This document shows positions 1 through 8,800 of a DNA stretch of 15,540 nt, piece by piece. The stretch comes from Planctomycetota bacterium (GTDB lineage Bacteria; Planctomycetota; PUPC01; DSUN01), in assembly GCA_016872875.1 (NCBI GenBank), contig VGYW01000186.1, positions 1 to 15,540 on the forward strand, given 5' to 3'. Positions within the stretch are counted from its first letter, which is position 1; each line of letters opens with the position of its first letter. The notes beneath the pieces were generated by a model. That model ran no database searches. It saw nothing but the letters and a program-made list of their open reading frames with translations, and was not told where the DNA came from. The translations under genes were made by a program, and so were the position numbers.

Positions 1-221
1 CTCCACCCAGATCCGCTTCGACTCTTCCTGAACCCACTCGCCTGTAGGCTGTTCCGGGTTCCTTCGCGCCCACCCCGTATCCCTGTTCCCAACGCCCCCG
101 CCCCTGCCACAGCAGCCCCATGCCTAAACAGCACTCTCCTGTGGCCCCAACCCTACCCCTTGCACCTGACCGCACATACCGCCTCTCCCGATTCCGCAGC
201 CCTGTCACGGGTCACGCGCGC

Positions 222-250
222 TTGTCATTCCCGCCCAATTGTGGTAAAAG
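222..250 (+). promoter_or_regulatory. possible sigma70-like promoter for the operon
   Basis: TTGTCA at 222-227 (5 of 6 matches to TTGACA) lies 17 nt from TAAAAG at 245-250 (4 of 6 to TATAAT). It sits 45 nt upstream of the first start codon, in a stretch without a convincing gene. The match is modest and the promoter preferences of this lineage are unknown to me, so this is a candidate only. Confidence 0.3.
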
Positions 251-278
251 ACATCAATCCAGTCATTCGTCACCAAGT

Positions 279-287
279 AAGGAGGAG
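279..287 (+). promoter_or_regulatory. strong ribosome binding site deciding the GTG start at 295
   Basis: AAGGAGGAG contains a full anti-16S match (AGGAGG at 280-285), 9 nt before GTG 295. The frame is also open upstream to the window edge, with an ATG at 160. That upstream part is proline-rich and unlike a protein N-terminus, whereas GTG 295 opens directly into a signal peptide. Confidence 0.8.
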
Positions 288-294
288 ACCCGTC

Positions 295-1038
295 GTGAAG
301 AAAGCCCTGGTGCTCGCGGTTCTGGCCTCAGTGTGGGCGCTGGCCGCCGAGAAGGCGGACAAGGAGGCCCTGGCGAAGGCCCTCTGGCCCAAGGACCGGG
401 CGGAGGCCGCGCTCAAGGCCGTCGAGAAGCAGAAGGCCGATGGGCTGCTGACCGACGCGGCCTACGAGCGGCGCAAGAAGATGCTCGAGGCCCGCCTCGC
501 GGGCACCTACGACCCGCAGAGCCTGTCCGTGACCGACCCGCCCCTGAACTTCATCCAGAACGGCGGCTTCGAGCAGGTGAACCGGAACTCGGCGAAGGAC
601 CGCTCGCGCTGGCTCTGGTGGGGCGGCTGGTCCTGGGGCGGCGACTACGAGAACTACTGGGAGGAGAAGCCCGAAAACGTCCACAGCGGGAAGTTCTCGG
701 CACGCATCCGCTGCACGGGCAAGAAGGGGCGCATCGGCATCATGACCCCAAAGCTCCCCGCCGTCCCAGGCGCCACGGAATACAAGCTCACCTTCTGGGC
801 CAAGGGCGAGGGCGACAACCTGCTCTTCGTCAACTTCGAGGCGGGCGCCGCAGGCACCCTGCGCCAGAAGATTGGCCCAGAGTGGAAGGAATATACCGTC
901 CTCGGCAAGCCCGAGATGGACCCCAAGACCCGGGAAGTTGCCAAGACCTTCATGGTTTACCTCTACCACATCGGCGAAGGCACCATCTGGCTCGACGACG
1001 TGAGCCTCGTCCCCGTCGGCGGCAAACTGGAGGAGTGA
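295..1038 (+). CDS. secreted carbohydrate-binding-module protein with SHOCT-like helical N-terminus
   Basis: The product is 247 aa, starting at GTG 295 behind a strong ribosome binding site. Residues 1-17 form a Sec signal peptide (KKALVLAVLASVWALA). Residues about 25-70 are charged and helical, and the stretch KADGLLTDAAYERRKKML resembles a SHOCT motif. Residues about 85-245 look like a CBM4/9-type galactose-binding-like beta-sandwich: NGGFE near the start, then VHSGKFSARI, YKLTFWAKGEG, and IWLDDVSL at the end, the usual order in these domains. It contains no catalytic domain, so the likely role is binding glycan or anchoring a partner outside the cytoplasm. The next gene, a glycosidase-like protein, begins 3 nt after the stop, so the two are probably co-translated. 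The family fold is fairly sure; the ligand is unknown. Confidence 0.75.
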   Translation: MKKALVLAVLASVWALAAEKADKEALAKALWPKDRAEAALKAVEKQKADGLLTDAAYERRKKMLEARLAGTYDPQSLSVTDPPLNFIQNGGFEQVNRNSAKDRSRWLWWGGWSWGGDYENYWEEKPENVHSGKFSARIRCTGKKGRIGIMTPKLPAVPGATEYKLTFWAKGEGDNLLFVNFEAGAAGTLRQKIGPEWKEYTVLGKPEMDPKTREVAKTFMVYLYHIGEGTIWLDDVSLVPVGGKLEE

Positions 1039-1041
1039 CCA

Positions 1042-2724
1042 ATGACCCGAATCCTTGCGTGCTTGGCAACTATGGCGGCGCTTGCGGCGGGGGCCGAGCT
1101 CGACTTGTTCGTGACCGACTATGGGGCAAACCCGAAGGCGGACCAGAAGCCGCTGGCGGCGCGGCCCGTGACCTATGGGAGCCCGCAGGAGATCACGATC
1201 AGGACGGCGGACGGGAAAACCGTGGCCTACAAGGCGCCCGCCTCGGTCACTGTCCAGCGGGCCGGCGTGGGCGGCGAGCGCGAGGCCCGCCTCTTCGCCT
1301 GCCCTGGCGAATACGAGCCGTTCAGCTTCCTCCTGAGGCCGAAGGATGTCCTCACCGAGGTCTTCATCGCCGGCGGGGACCTCACTGGGCCGGGCGGGAC
1401 GATTCCCGCCAAGAACGTCGTCGTCACCTCGGTCGAGAACTTCCTGGGCGAGGGGCGCGACATCCTGATGGAGCTCGGCCGCAGGTGGAGCATGGCCGCC
1501 CTCAGCACCGAGTTCTTCTGGTGCACCATCAGGGTGCCCGACGACGCGAAGCCCGGCGCCTACAAGGGCGAGGTCGTCGTGACCTCCAAGGGCGCCCCGG
1601 TCGGCTCCATCGCCGTCACCCTCGAGGTCCTGCCCTTCAAGCTCGACGACCCGCCGTTCGCCCTGGGCTACAACTACTCCAGCCCCAAGGAGGCCAAGGA
1701 GCTGGCCGTCCACCTGGCCGACATGCGCGCGCACGGGATGACCTGTGTCGCCCCCCTCTACAACTTCCACCTGCCGGTCCACGACGCCGACACGACGGAG
1801 TTCGCGGGTTTCATCGCGGCCTACAGGAAGGCCGGCTTCCCCGCCCCACTCTACTTCGCAACTCCGATGAACCTTCAACTGAGCGAGCTGGCCGGCTACG
1901 GCTCCGAGACCACCCGCCGCTGGCAGCAGAAGTTCATCAAGACCATGAAGCTCCTCCACGCCGAGGCCCAGAGAGGCGGCGTGCCCGTCATCTTCAGCAT
2001 CGGCGACGAGTTGACCAACAAGGGCATCGAGGGGATCAAGATCGCCGAGAACCTCGGCCGCTTCGTCTGGGAAGAACTCCCCGAAATGGCGACCACCAGC
2101 GACATGAACGGCTACATGGAGGTGATGGCCATGGCCCCTTACCTCAACGTGGCGACCTTCAACAACGGCTGGGACGGCATTGATCACCACAACAAGGGCC
2201 GCACGCTGATGAACAAGGCGTTCATCGAGGAGCTCCGGGCGAAGACGGGTGCGATCCCCTGGTTCGTCAACGCCGGCACGGGGCGCTTCCCCTTCGGCTT
2301 CTTCTTCTGGAAGATGGCGAAGCACGGCGTCCGAGGAAAGGTCGAGTGGTACTACAACCTGCGCAACGAGCGCGGCTCCGTCGTCCGCACCCAAGCCGAC
2401 ATCGTCTATCCCACCCTCGACTACGAGCGTTCGCGCGAAGGGATAGACGACCTGAAGCACCTCTGCAAGCTCGAATCGCTGGTGGCCCAGGCCAAGAAGT
2501 CTGGCAAGGGCGAGGCCGAGCGCAAGTCCGCGGAGGAGCTTCTTGCCAAGCTGGCCGCCGGCATCCAGGACGACTGGTCGGCCTACACCAGCGGCGGCGC
2601 CAGGTTCCCCGCCGACGGCTTCGACCTCCTCGACCCCGAGAAGGCGGCGTCGCTCGGCGCCCTCGACGCCCTCCGCCGCGCCGTGGCAGACCAGATTGTG
2701 GCATTGCAGAGCGCTTTGCGCTAG
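1042..2724 (+). CDS. secreted glycoside hydrolase-like TIM-barrel protein (DUF4091-related)
   Basis: The product is 560 aa. GGAGGAG at 1029-1035 is the ribosome binding site and overlaps the end of the previous gene. Residues 1-18 are a signal peptide ending AAGA. Residues about 30-210 look like the N-terminal beta-sandwich of DUF4091-type proteins: CPGEYEPFSF, then WCTIRVPDDAKPGAYKGEV, then LEVLPFKLDDPPFALGYNY. Residues about 210-480 look like a TIM barrel with FSIGDE (D322-E323) and VEWYYN (E435), which are candidate catalytic acids by position only. The YPTLDYERSREGIDDLKHL stretch is typical of the DUF4091 C-terminal end. The tail (485-560) is helical. The likely job is hydrolysis of a glycan outside the cytoplasm; substrate and true catalytic residues cannot be read from the sequence. 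It may also be a non-catalytic relative. Confidence 0.75.
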   Translation: MTRILACLATMAALAAGAELDLFVTDYGANPKADQKPLAARPVTYGSPQEITIRTADGKTVAYKAPASVTVQRAGVGGEREARLFACPGEYEPFSFLLRPKDVLTEVFIAGGDLTGPGGTIPAKNVVVTSVENFLGEGRDILMELGRRWSMAALSTEFFWCTIRVPDDAKPGAYKGEVVVTSKGAPVGSIAVTLEVLPFKLDDPPFALGYNYSSPKEAKELAVHLADMRAHGMTCVAPLYNFHLPVHDADTTEFAGFIAAYRKAGFPAPLYFATPMNLQLSELAGYGSETTRRWQQKFIKTMKLLHAEAQRGGVPVIFSIGDELTNKGIEGIKIAENLGRFVWEELPEMATTSDMNGYMEVMAMAPYLNVATFNNGWDGIDHHNKGRTLMNKAFIEELRAKTGAIPWFVNAGTGRFPFGFFFWKMAKHGVRGKVEWYYNLRNERGSVVRTQADIVYPTLDYERSREGIDDLKHLCKLESLVAQAKKSGKGEAERKSAEELLAKLAAGIQDDWSAYTSGGARFPADGFDLLDPEKAASLGALDALRRAVADQIVALQSALR

Positions 2725-2792
2725 ACTGAAAGCAGGTTGTGAGGTGCCGCGCTTGCGGACCGCCCGATGGCCTGAGCAGTCAGGTTCACGGC

Positions 2793-3062
2793 ATGCCAAG
2801 AGCCGCCCAGAAGCCAGTCAGGTTCAGCCCGCACGCGCGGGAGAAGATGGCCGACAGAGGCGCATCGGAGGCCGAAGTGGTGGCGGCGATACGCGCCGGC
2901 AACCCCGAACCTGCGAGAGGCGTGAGAACCCTCTTCCGCAAGAACTTCGGGTTTGGCCGCCAGTGGCGCGGCCGGCACTACGCGGTGAAGCAGGTGGCTC
3001 CCATCGTCGCGGAGACACCGGACGCTCTGATGGTAGTCACCGTCTTCACCTTCTACTTCTGA
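2793..3062 (+). CDS. DUF4258 domain protein, possible toxin-like partner
   Basis: The product is 89 aa from ATG 2793. A GTG at 2739 would add 18 residues (MRCRACGPPDG...) that do not resemble the family. Neither start has a good ribosome binding site, so the start is uncertain. The motif FSPHAREKMADRGASEAEVVAAIRAG matches the HARxRMxxRGIxxxEVxxAI signature of DUF4258, and the C-terminal beta strands (HYAVKQV, DALMVVTVFTFYF) fit the family. No signal peptide is present, so it is cytoplasmic. DUF4258 genes often sit beside DUF2283 genes, as here, and the pair is suspected to act like a toxin-antitoxin module. That function is inference; the domain call is secure. Confidence 0.8.
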   Translation: MPRAAQKPVRFSPHAREKMADRGASEAEVVAAIRAGNPEPARGVRTLFRKNFGFGRQWRGRHYAVKQVAPIVAETPDALMVVTVFTFYF

Positions 3063-3068
3063 AGGAGG
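3062..3068 (+). promoter_or_regulatory. ribosome binding site of the DUF2283 gene, overlapping the DUF4258 stop
   Basis: AAGGAGG begins on the last base of the TGA stop at 3060-3062 and lies 10 nt before ATG 3079. This is much stronger than any site before the DUF4258 start. The second partner should therefore be translated more efficiently than the first, the usual bias when an antitoxin must exceed its toxin. Confidence 0.65.
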
Positions 3069-3078
3069 CGTTTGGGCT

Positions 3079-3303
3079 ATGAGAATCATATACGATCCGA
3101 CAGTTGACGCTTTGACAGTGCGCTTTGTGGAGGAGCGAGTGGAGTGCGAGGTCATCCGGCTGAATGACCGCGTAGCCGTGGACATCGGTCCTGGCGAGCG
3201 GGTCGTTGCCATAGAGGTCCTCGATGCGAGCGAAGTCGTGCCTGACCTCGTCGAGCGTGGCGTGGCCCTCGAGAACCTCCACGCGGCGCCCGCTGCCGTA
3301 TGA
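3079..3303 (+). CDS. DUF2283 domain protein, possible antitoxin-like partner
   Basis: The product is 74 aa. MRIIYDPTVDALTVRF at the N-terminus and RVVAIEVLDASEVV further on match the DUF2283 pattern (YDxxxDALYIxL ... GxVVGIEILxAS). It is small, acidic and cytoplasmic with no signal peptide. It starts 16 nt after the DUF4258 gene and ends 13 nt before the DUF4838 lipoprotein start, so it is embedded in the operon. Its function is not established; pairing with DUF4258 suggests an antitoxin-like or regulatory partner. Confidence 0.85.
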   Translation: MRIIYDPTVDALTVRFVEERVECEVIRLNDRVAVDIGPGERVVAIEVLDASEVVPDLVERGVALENLHAAPAAV

Positions 3304-3316
3304 GGCAATCCTTCTC

Positions 3317-5869
3317 ATGCCACCGCTCCTGAGAAGCCTGCGTGTGCATCGCTCCACGGCCATTGCAGTGTTGTTGCTCGCGGCAGGCTGCGCGCGGTTG
3401 CCTTTGGGAAATGGGGCGTTTGTTCTCGCCCAGAATGGCCAGCCGCGGTGCCACATACTCATCGAGGGGGAGAAGACCGCTGCGCGCGAGGCGTTGGCCA
3501 AGGAGCTTCAGCACTGGCTCCGCGAGGCCACGGGCGCCATCATCCCCATCGGCGCGACGCCCGACTCGAAGGGGGCTATTGAGCTCGGCATGGGAGAGTC
3601 AACGTTGGGACCGGAGGGCTTCGCCATCAGGAGCGCGCCGGGCCGCCTGTCGCTCGTGGCCAACACGGACCTCGGGCTTCAGCACGCGGTCTATGCCTTC
3701 CTCGAACACATCGGCTGCCGGTGGTTCTTCCCCGACCCCGTGTGGACGGTGGTGCCGAAGTGGCCGAGCCTGAGCGTGTCGGTGAACCTGCGCGCGTCGC
3801 CGGCATTCGGCTATCGGCGGATATGGTACGGGTGGGGGCCTCGGACGAAGAAGCTGGCCGACGACTACAACGCCTGGATGAAGCACAATCGCCAACTCGG
3901 TGCATTCCAAACCGACTGCGGCCACGCCTGGGAACGCTACGTGCCGGCCCGCGAGTTCAAGGACCACCCCGACTGGTTCGGCCTCGTGAAAGGCGAACGT
4001 AAGCCGATGCAACTGTGCACGAGCAACCCCGAGGTCGAGAGGCGGGTCATCGAGGGGGTGCTAGCCACCTTCCGCAAGCAGCCGCAGGCGAACATGGTGT
4101 CGGTTGACCCCAACGACGGCGCTGGCTACTGCGAGTGCGAGCGCTGCGCCGCGCTCGGCTCGGTGAGCGACAGGGCCTTCCTCCTGGCCAGCAACGTGGC
4201 GAGGGCGGTTCGCAAGGAGTTCCCCGACAAGTGGGTCGGCCTCTACGCCTACGCCTTCCATTGCGAGCCGCCCCGCACCCCCTTCGCCCCTGGCGTCTAC
4301 GTGCAGGTGACGACCGGCTTCCGCTACACGAAGCTATCCTTCGACGAGCAGGTCACTGCCTTCCGCAAGCTGGGCGCAAGGCTCGGCGTCTACGACTACT
4401 TCAGCGTCCTGCCCTGGGACTGGGATATGCCGGGGAAGGCGAAGGGGAGCCGCGTGTATGAGCTGGCCGATTCGCTCCGCCATTACCGCGATCTGGGGCT
4501 GAGCACTTATGACGCCGAGTCGTCGTGCAACTGGGGGCCGAACGGCCTGGGCTACTGGGTGGCCTCGCAGTTGATGTGGGCGCCTGATGGCGACGCGAAG
4601 GCTCTGGTGAGCGACTTCTGCGAGCGGGCATTCGGCAAGGCGGCGGAGCCGATGCGGCGTCTTTACGGGCGCTGGGCGAGCGGCGAGCGGTTCGCCGCAC
4701 GCGGACTCAAGCTCGCGCTCCTCGACCTCAAGGAGGCATACGGCCTTGAGAGCGACGCGGCGGTGCGGGCGCGCCTCGACCGAGTTGCCATGTACCTCCA
4801 CTGGCTGAGGCTGTCCCTCGACTATGACCGTGCGACGCGCGAAGGCAAGCCGGAAGACGTGAAGCAGGCGGCCAAGGCTTTCATCGTCTTCAGCCGACGC
4901 CTCCTGGACACCGGGCTCATCCACGCCTATCCTCTCCTGGAGAGCGAGTGGTTCAAGCACCGTTTCGGCGCCCTGCTGAAGCTCAAGGACTTCGATCCCA
5001 AGGAGGCCGAGGCGTGGAAGACGGAACGCACGGATATCCCCACGGCTGATGAGACGGCTCAGTTCTTCCAGGACGACCTGAAGCGTTACGAGGGGCTGAT
5101 AGCCGTCGAGATCGAGCGGCAGCAGTGGAGTGAGAAGTTGGTTCCCCTGGCGGCCCATCGCCCCGGCGCCGTGAAGGCGTGGGGCGAAGTGCCGCGCTCG
5201 CCCCTCTGCGTCGAATCCGGCATCCACTGCTTCCCGGGCAAGAAGGGCGAACGACTCAACCTGGCGTTCACCCCCTTCGACGCGGGCCACACGGTGGATG
5301 GCCACTGGGTGCTCCGGCGAGTCGGACAGGAGCGGCCCGTGGCCGAGGGCGACGTCAAGGCCGAGAAGGGCAAGCCGGCGGTGATGGAGACAACCCTTCC
5401 TACGGACGGCCTCTACGCCCTCGACCCCGGCACAGGCTACTGGAAGACGGCCGAGATTGGGTTCGCGCCGCGTCCGCTCTCCGTGTGGGCGGGCCGAGCC
5501 GATGAGCCAGGAAAGCCCAGGAGCAAGGAGTTCCGCCTCTGGCTCCCGCGTCTCAACCAGCCACTTTACTTCTACGTTCCAGAGAACGTGGAGAGCTTCG
5601 TCCTCGGCTTCCCGAGCGTGGGCCAGACAAAGACCCACGTCGTGCTCCAAGGGGCCGGCGGCAAGACGATCTTTGAGAATAAGGACGTGACAAGCGGCGA
5701 CCAGATTTCGGTTGTGGTCCCGGAAGAGCATCGCGGGGCTGTCTGGAGCCTTTCCATTGCCAGCCTCCGGTGCGTGGTGGAGTTGTACGGCGTCCCGCCC
5801 TACCTCGCGCGGCATCCGCGCGAATTGTTGGTTCCTGAAGAAGCGGTGGGCCCAGGAGGCGAGCGGTGA
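3317..5869 (+). CDS. lipoprotein with GH67-like N-domain and DUF4838
   Basis: The product is 850 aa. I chose ATG 3317 because it opens a lipoprotein signal (STAIAVLLLAAGC) with the lipid-bearing cysteine at 25; the frame is open upstream but that part overlaps the DUF2283 gene. The ribosome binding site is weak (GAGG at 3302-3305), so translation may be coupled to the previous gene. Residues about 35-150 resemble the alpha-glucuronidase-type N-terminal domain (GFAIRSAPGRLSLVANTD, HAVYAFLEHIGCRWFFPD). Residues about 170-440 are DUF4838: HPDWFGLVKGER, then VDPNDGAGYCECERC with three cysteines (272, 274, 277), a hallmark of the family that could bind metal. Residues 440-610 are helical, and a beta-sandwich-like end follows. 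It is likely a surface-bound glycosidase or glycan-processing protein; catalysis is unproven. Its TGA overlaps the next GTG. Confidence 0.85.
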   Translation: MPPLLRSLRVHRSTAIAVLLLAAGCARLPLGNGAFVLAQNGQPRCHILIEGEKTAAREALAKELQHWLREATGAIIPIGATPDSKGAIELGMGESTLGPEGFAIRSAPGRLSLVANTDLGLQHAVYAFLEHIGCRWFFPDPVWTVVPKWPSLSVSVNLRASPAFGYRRIWYGWGPRTKKLADDYNAWMKHNRQLGAFQTDCGHAWERYVPAREFKDHPDWFGLVKGERKPMQLCTSNPEVERRVIEGVLATFRKQPQANMVSVDPNDGAGYCECERCAALGSVSDRAFLLASNVARAVRKEFPDKWVGLYAYAFHCEPPRTPFAPGVYVQVTTGFRYTKLSFDEQVTAFRKLGARLGVYDYFSVLPWDWDMPGKAKGSRVYELADSLRHYRDLGLSTYDAESSCNWGPNGLGYWVASQLMWAPDGDAKALVSDFCERAFGKAAEPMRRLYGRWASGERFAARGLKLALLDLKEAYGLESDAAVRARLDRVAMYLHWLRLSLDYDRATREGKPEDVKQAAKAFIVFSRRLLDTGLIHAYPLLESEWFKHRFGALLKLKDFDPKEAEAWKTERTDIPTADETAQFFQDDLKRYEGLIAVEIERQQWSEKLVPLAAHRPGAVKAWGEVPRSPLCVESGIHCFPGKKGERLNLAFTPFDAGHTVDGHWVLRRVGQERPVAEGDVKAEKGKPAVMETTLPTDGLYALDPGTGYWKTAEIGFAPRPLSVWAGRADEPGKPRSKEFRLWLPRLNQPLYFYVPENVESFVLGFPSVGQTKTHVVLQGAGGKTIFENKDVTSGDQISVVVPEEHRGAVWSLSIASLRCVVELYGVPPYLARHPRELLVPEEAVGPGGER
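5854..5859 (+). promoter_or_regulatory. ribosome binding site fixing the start of the giant gene
   Basis: AGGAGG lies 6 nt before GTG 5866, and the GTG overlaps the preceding TGA (GTGA). This fixes the start upstream of the first heptad repeat, so that repeat is translated as part of the protein N-terminus. Confidence 0.75.
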
Positions 5870-8800
5870 GGCGGTCCCCAGATTTCGGATTTCGGATTTC
5901 GGACTTCGGATTTCAATCTGCACTCCGCACTCCGCACTCTGCACTCCGCACTCCACGCGCCGCGGTGTTGCCCCTGCTCGTTTGCCTCGCGCTCAGCGCA
6001 ACGTCACTGGCCGGCGAGAAGCTCCGGCCCCTCGACCAGGTGGGGCCGGAGGCGGCGGCGCCGGCCATCGAGTGGAAGGAGTCCTGGCAGGCCACCTACG
6101 AGGCGAACAAGAAGCGCTGGACTGAGGAACTCAAGAGCCACAAGCAGCGCGACCTGGCGCTCTCGTTTCGCCTCATCGGGCTGCTGGAGGAGCTGCCGCG
6201 GCGGTTCCCGGGCGAGACGGCTCAGCGGATAGCGGCGCTCGGCGAGATCGCCGAGCGCTTCACCGCCGCCGGCTGCCGCGAGAGGGGCAACCACTACCTC
6301 CGACGCATCGTGGAGGGGTTCCCCGGCGCACCCGAGCAGGCGGTGCTCGCGCTCCAGAAGATTCTCACCACCACGCTCGAGCAGCGGAGGGAGCTCGAGG
6401 ACGGCGATGCGTGGGCCGCCTACGCCCTGGAGCGGCTGGCCGCCCTGAACCGCTCGGGGCACCTCGGGGACGGCCATCTCTGCGTCGAGCTGGCGTGGCG
6501 GACGCAGTTCGACCTTGCGATGGAGCGCGGGCGCCTGTGGGACGCCGCGCTCGCGCTCGAACGGCTCGAGGCCATCGTTGGCCGCAACGCCTGGTGGCGC
6601 ACCCAGCAGGCCGAGCTCCTCCTCGCCTCGGGCCGCCGCGACGAGGCGATGAGCCTCCTCGAAGACCTCCAGGCCGAGGGCGTTGACGGCCGCGTGGCCC
6701 AACTCCTCCACGAGCTGGCCCGCGAGCGGGTGTGGGAGGGGCCGGAGTTCTCGCGCCGCTGGGCGCTCGAGGCGCGCTGGGAGAGCACCCGCGCCGCGCC
6801 CGAGGCCAGCGTGGTCCACGGCCTCCTGCCCGAGGCCGCGAGGAGCGACGGCTTGGTCGCCGCGGGCCGGGCCACGCAGGCGTCGCTCTGGGCGGTGGTG
6901 GACAGGGAGGTCCGCGCCCTGCCGCCCGCGGCGCTGGCCCCCCTTCGCGAGCTACAGCAGCGCGAGGCCGCCGCGCGATTTCGGATTTCGGATTTCGGAT
7001 TTGGGATTTCAATCCGCAATCCGAAATCCGAAATCCGAAATGAGGAAGCGCTCTTCGAGGGCTGGCGGCGCTACCCCTGGGCGCCGCAGGTCCACGGCGC
7101 GCTGGTGGCCTTCGCCGAGCACGCCCTGCGGCGCGGCCACGCCGGCCTCGCCTGCCGCGCCTTCCAGGACATCCTCGCCCATTCCGCCGACGCCTCGCTG
7201 AAGGCCAAGGCCAAGCTGGGCATTGAGCTGGCTTCGCGCGAGACGGCCATTTCGGATTTGGGACTTCGGAATGCGGATTTCAATCCCCAGACCGCAATCC
7301 GCAACGCCTCTGTGATTCTCCCCCCGGCCACGTCGTGCTCCTTCGCACTCCGCACTCCGCACTCCGCACTCCCCACTCTCCTGGTGGCCGGCCCTGCCCT
7401 GTTGGCCTGCTACGGCGCGTCTTCTGCGGCGCCGCTGTGGTGGCGCAGCCCGCCGAGCGAGCCGGGCGAGGCGGCCGCGGCGCCCGCGCGGAGGCCATCC
7501 GCCACGTACGTGCGGAGCCCCGGGCCTTTCGCGCCGGCCGTGGCCGATGGCCGCGTGTTCACGCGCTGGGGGCTCGACGCCACGGGGCAGTCCATGGCGG
7601 GGGTCGCGGCGTTCGACGCCGCCACGGGCGCGATGGCCTGGTCCACCCAGGGCAAGCCGTGGTGGGAGAGCCTCTCGCCCATCACCGACCCCGCGGCCGC
7701 GGACGGACGGGTCTACTTCCTGGCCATCCGCGCCACGCCGACCGCGGTGGTGCCCGTGTGGCTCGTGTGCCTGGACGCCTCCGACGGGTCGCTCCTCTGG
7801 CAGCGGTTCCTGGCGTCGTGCGTGCTGGCCCTTCCCCAGGGGGGCGCGCCGCGCCACGGCGGCGAGGCGGTGGACCTCGTTCACTTCGGCAACGCGCCAC
7901 TCGTCTTCCAGGGCAGCGTCTATTGCACGACCAACCTGGGCTTCGTCGCCCGCTGCGACGCCCGCGACGGCGTCGTCGAGTGGGCTCGAACCTACCCGCG
8001 CGTGCGGCTGGGCAGGAACGCGCCCAGCGTGCTGCGCCGCCAGGGGGCTACGCCGATTGCGGATTTCGGATTGCGGATTGCGGATTTGAAGACTGAAATC
8101 CGAAATCCGAAATCCGAAATCCGAAATGCCGTGGTGGTTTTCGCCCCGCGCGACTACACGGGGGTGTTTGCCCTCGACGCCGCGACCGGCGCCCCGGTGT
8201 GGGACACGCCCTTCGTCCCCTCCCAGCACGTGGCCGGCCTGGCCGGGGGCAAGCTACTGGCCCACGACGAGGAGCACCTCGTGGCGATTGACGTGGGCAG
8301 CGGACGCCTGCTGTGGGACCGCCGCTTCCCCGACGGGATTGATGGCAGGGCGATTCTGACGGATCGGACCGATCCGACGGATCGGGCCGGTCGCCAGGAG
8401 GTCTGGCTCCGCAGCAGCAGCGCCCTCTGGCGCCTCGCCGCCGACACCGGCCGTGCCATCGAGCGCGCCGATTGGCCCACAAAGGAACCCATCCGCGACA
8501 TGGCCCTCCGCGGCCAATCGCTCGTCTTGCTCACTGACCGCCTGAGTCCCCCAATCCGAGATCCGAAATCCGAAATCCGAAATCCTCTGGAGCTGCCCCT
8601 TCGGCGTGCGTGGACGCTTCGGCGGCCGGCCCCCGCGCTCGTCGTGCCGCCGCCCGGCTCGAAGCTGGCCGACAGGCTCTACCTCCTCTCGCAGGACGCG
8701 CTGGAGTGCGTCGCCAGAGGCCCGGAGGGCACGGCCCACTGGCGCAGGGCCGTCGGCGCGGGCCTCCGCGAGGCCGCCCCGGCCGACGGCCTCCTCCTGC

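Noticed and set aside
160..294. An upstream ATG start (160) for the first gene
   Set aside because: The added 45 residues have no ribosome binding site and would bury the signal peptide. GTG 295 has a strong site and opens directly into the signal.
120..2183. A 687-codon plus-strand frame overlapping genes 1 and 2
   Set aside because: It is rich in Arg, Pro and Gly without domains, and it crosses two genes that have ribosome binding sites and signal peptides in other frames.
328..2799. An 823-codon open frame on the minus strand
   Set aside because: It lies opposite two genes with clear domains and signal peptides. Its residues are a GC-driven mix with no recognisable fold, which is typical antisense openness at high GC.
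4334..5956. A 540-codon minus-strand frame
   Set aside because: It is antisense to the DUF4838 gene, and its N-terminus is only the reverse reading of heptad element A.
7378..7430. An internal second signal peptide or membrane segment after element C2 (LLVAGPALLACYGASSA)
   Set aside because: It is short and only mildly hydrophobic, has no start codon with a ribosome binding site nearby, and the reading frame continues through it. Gene fusion at this point is possible but unsupported.
5882..8583. CRISPR array
   Set aside because: The repeats are 7-nt units in contiguous arrays with no unique spacers of constant length, and they lie inside an open, domain-bearing gene.
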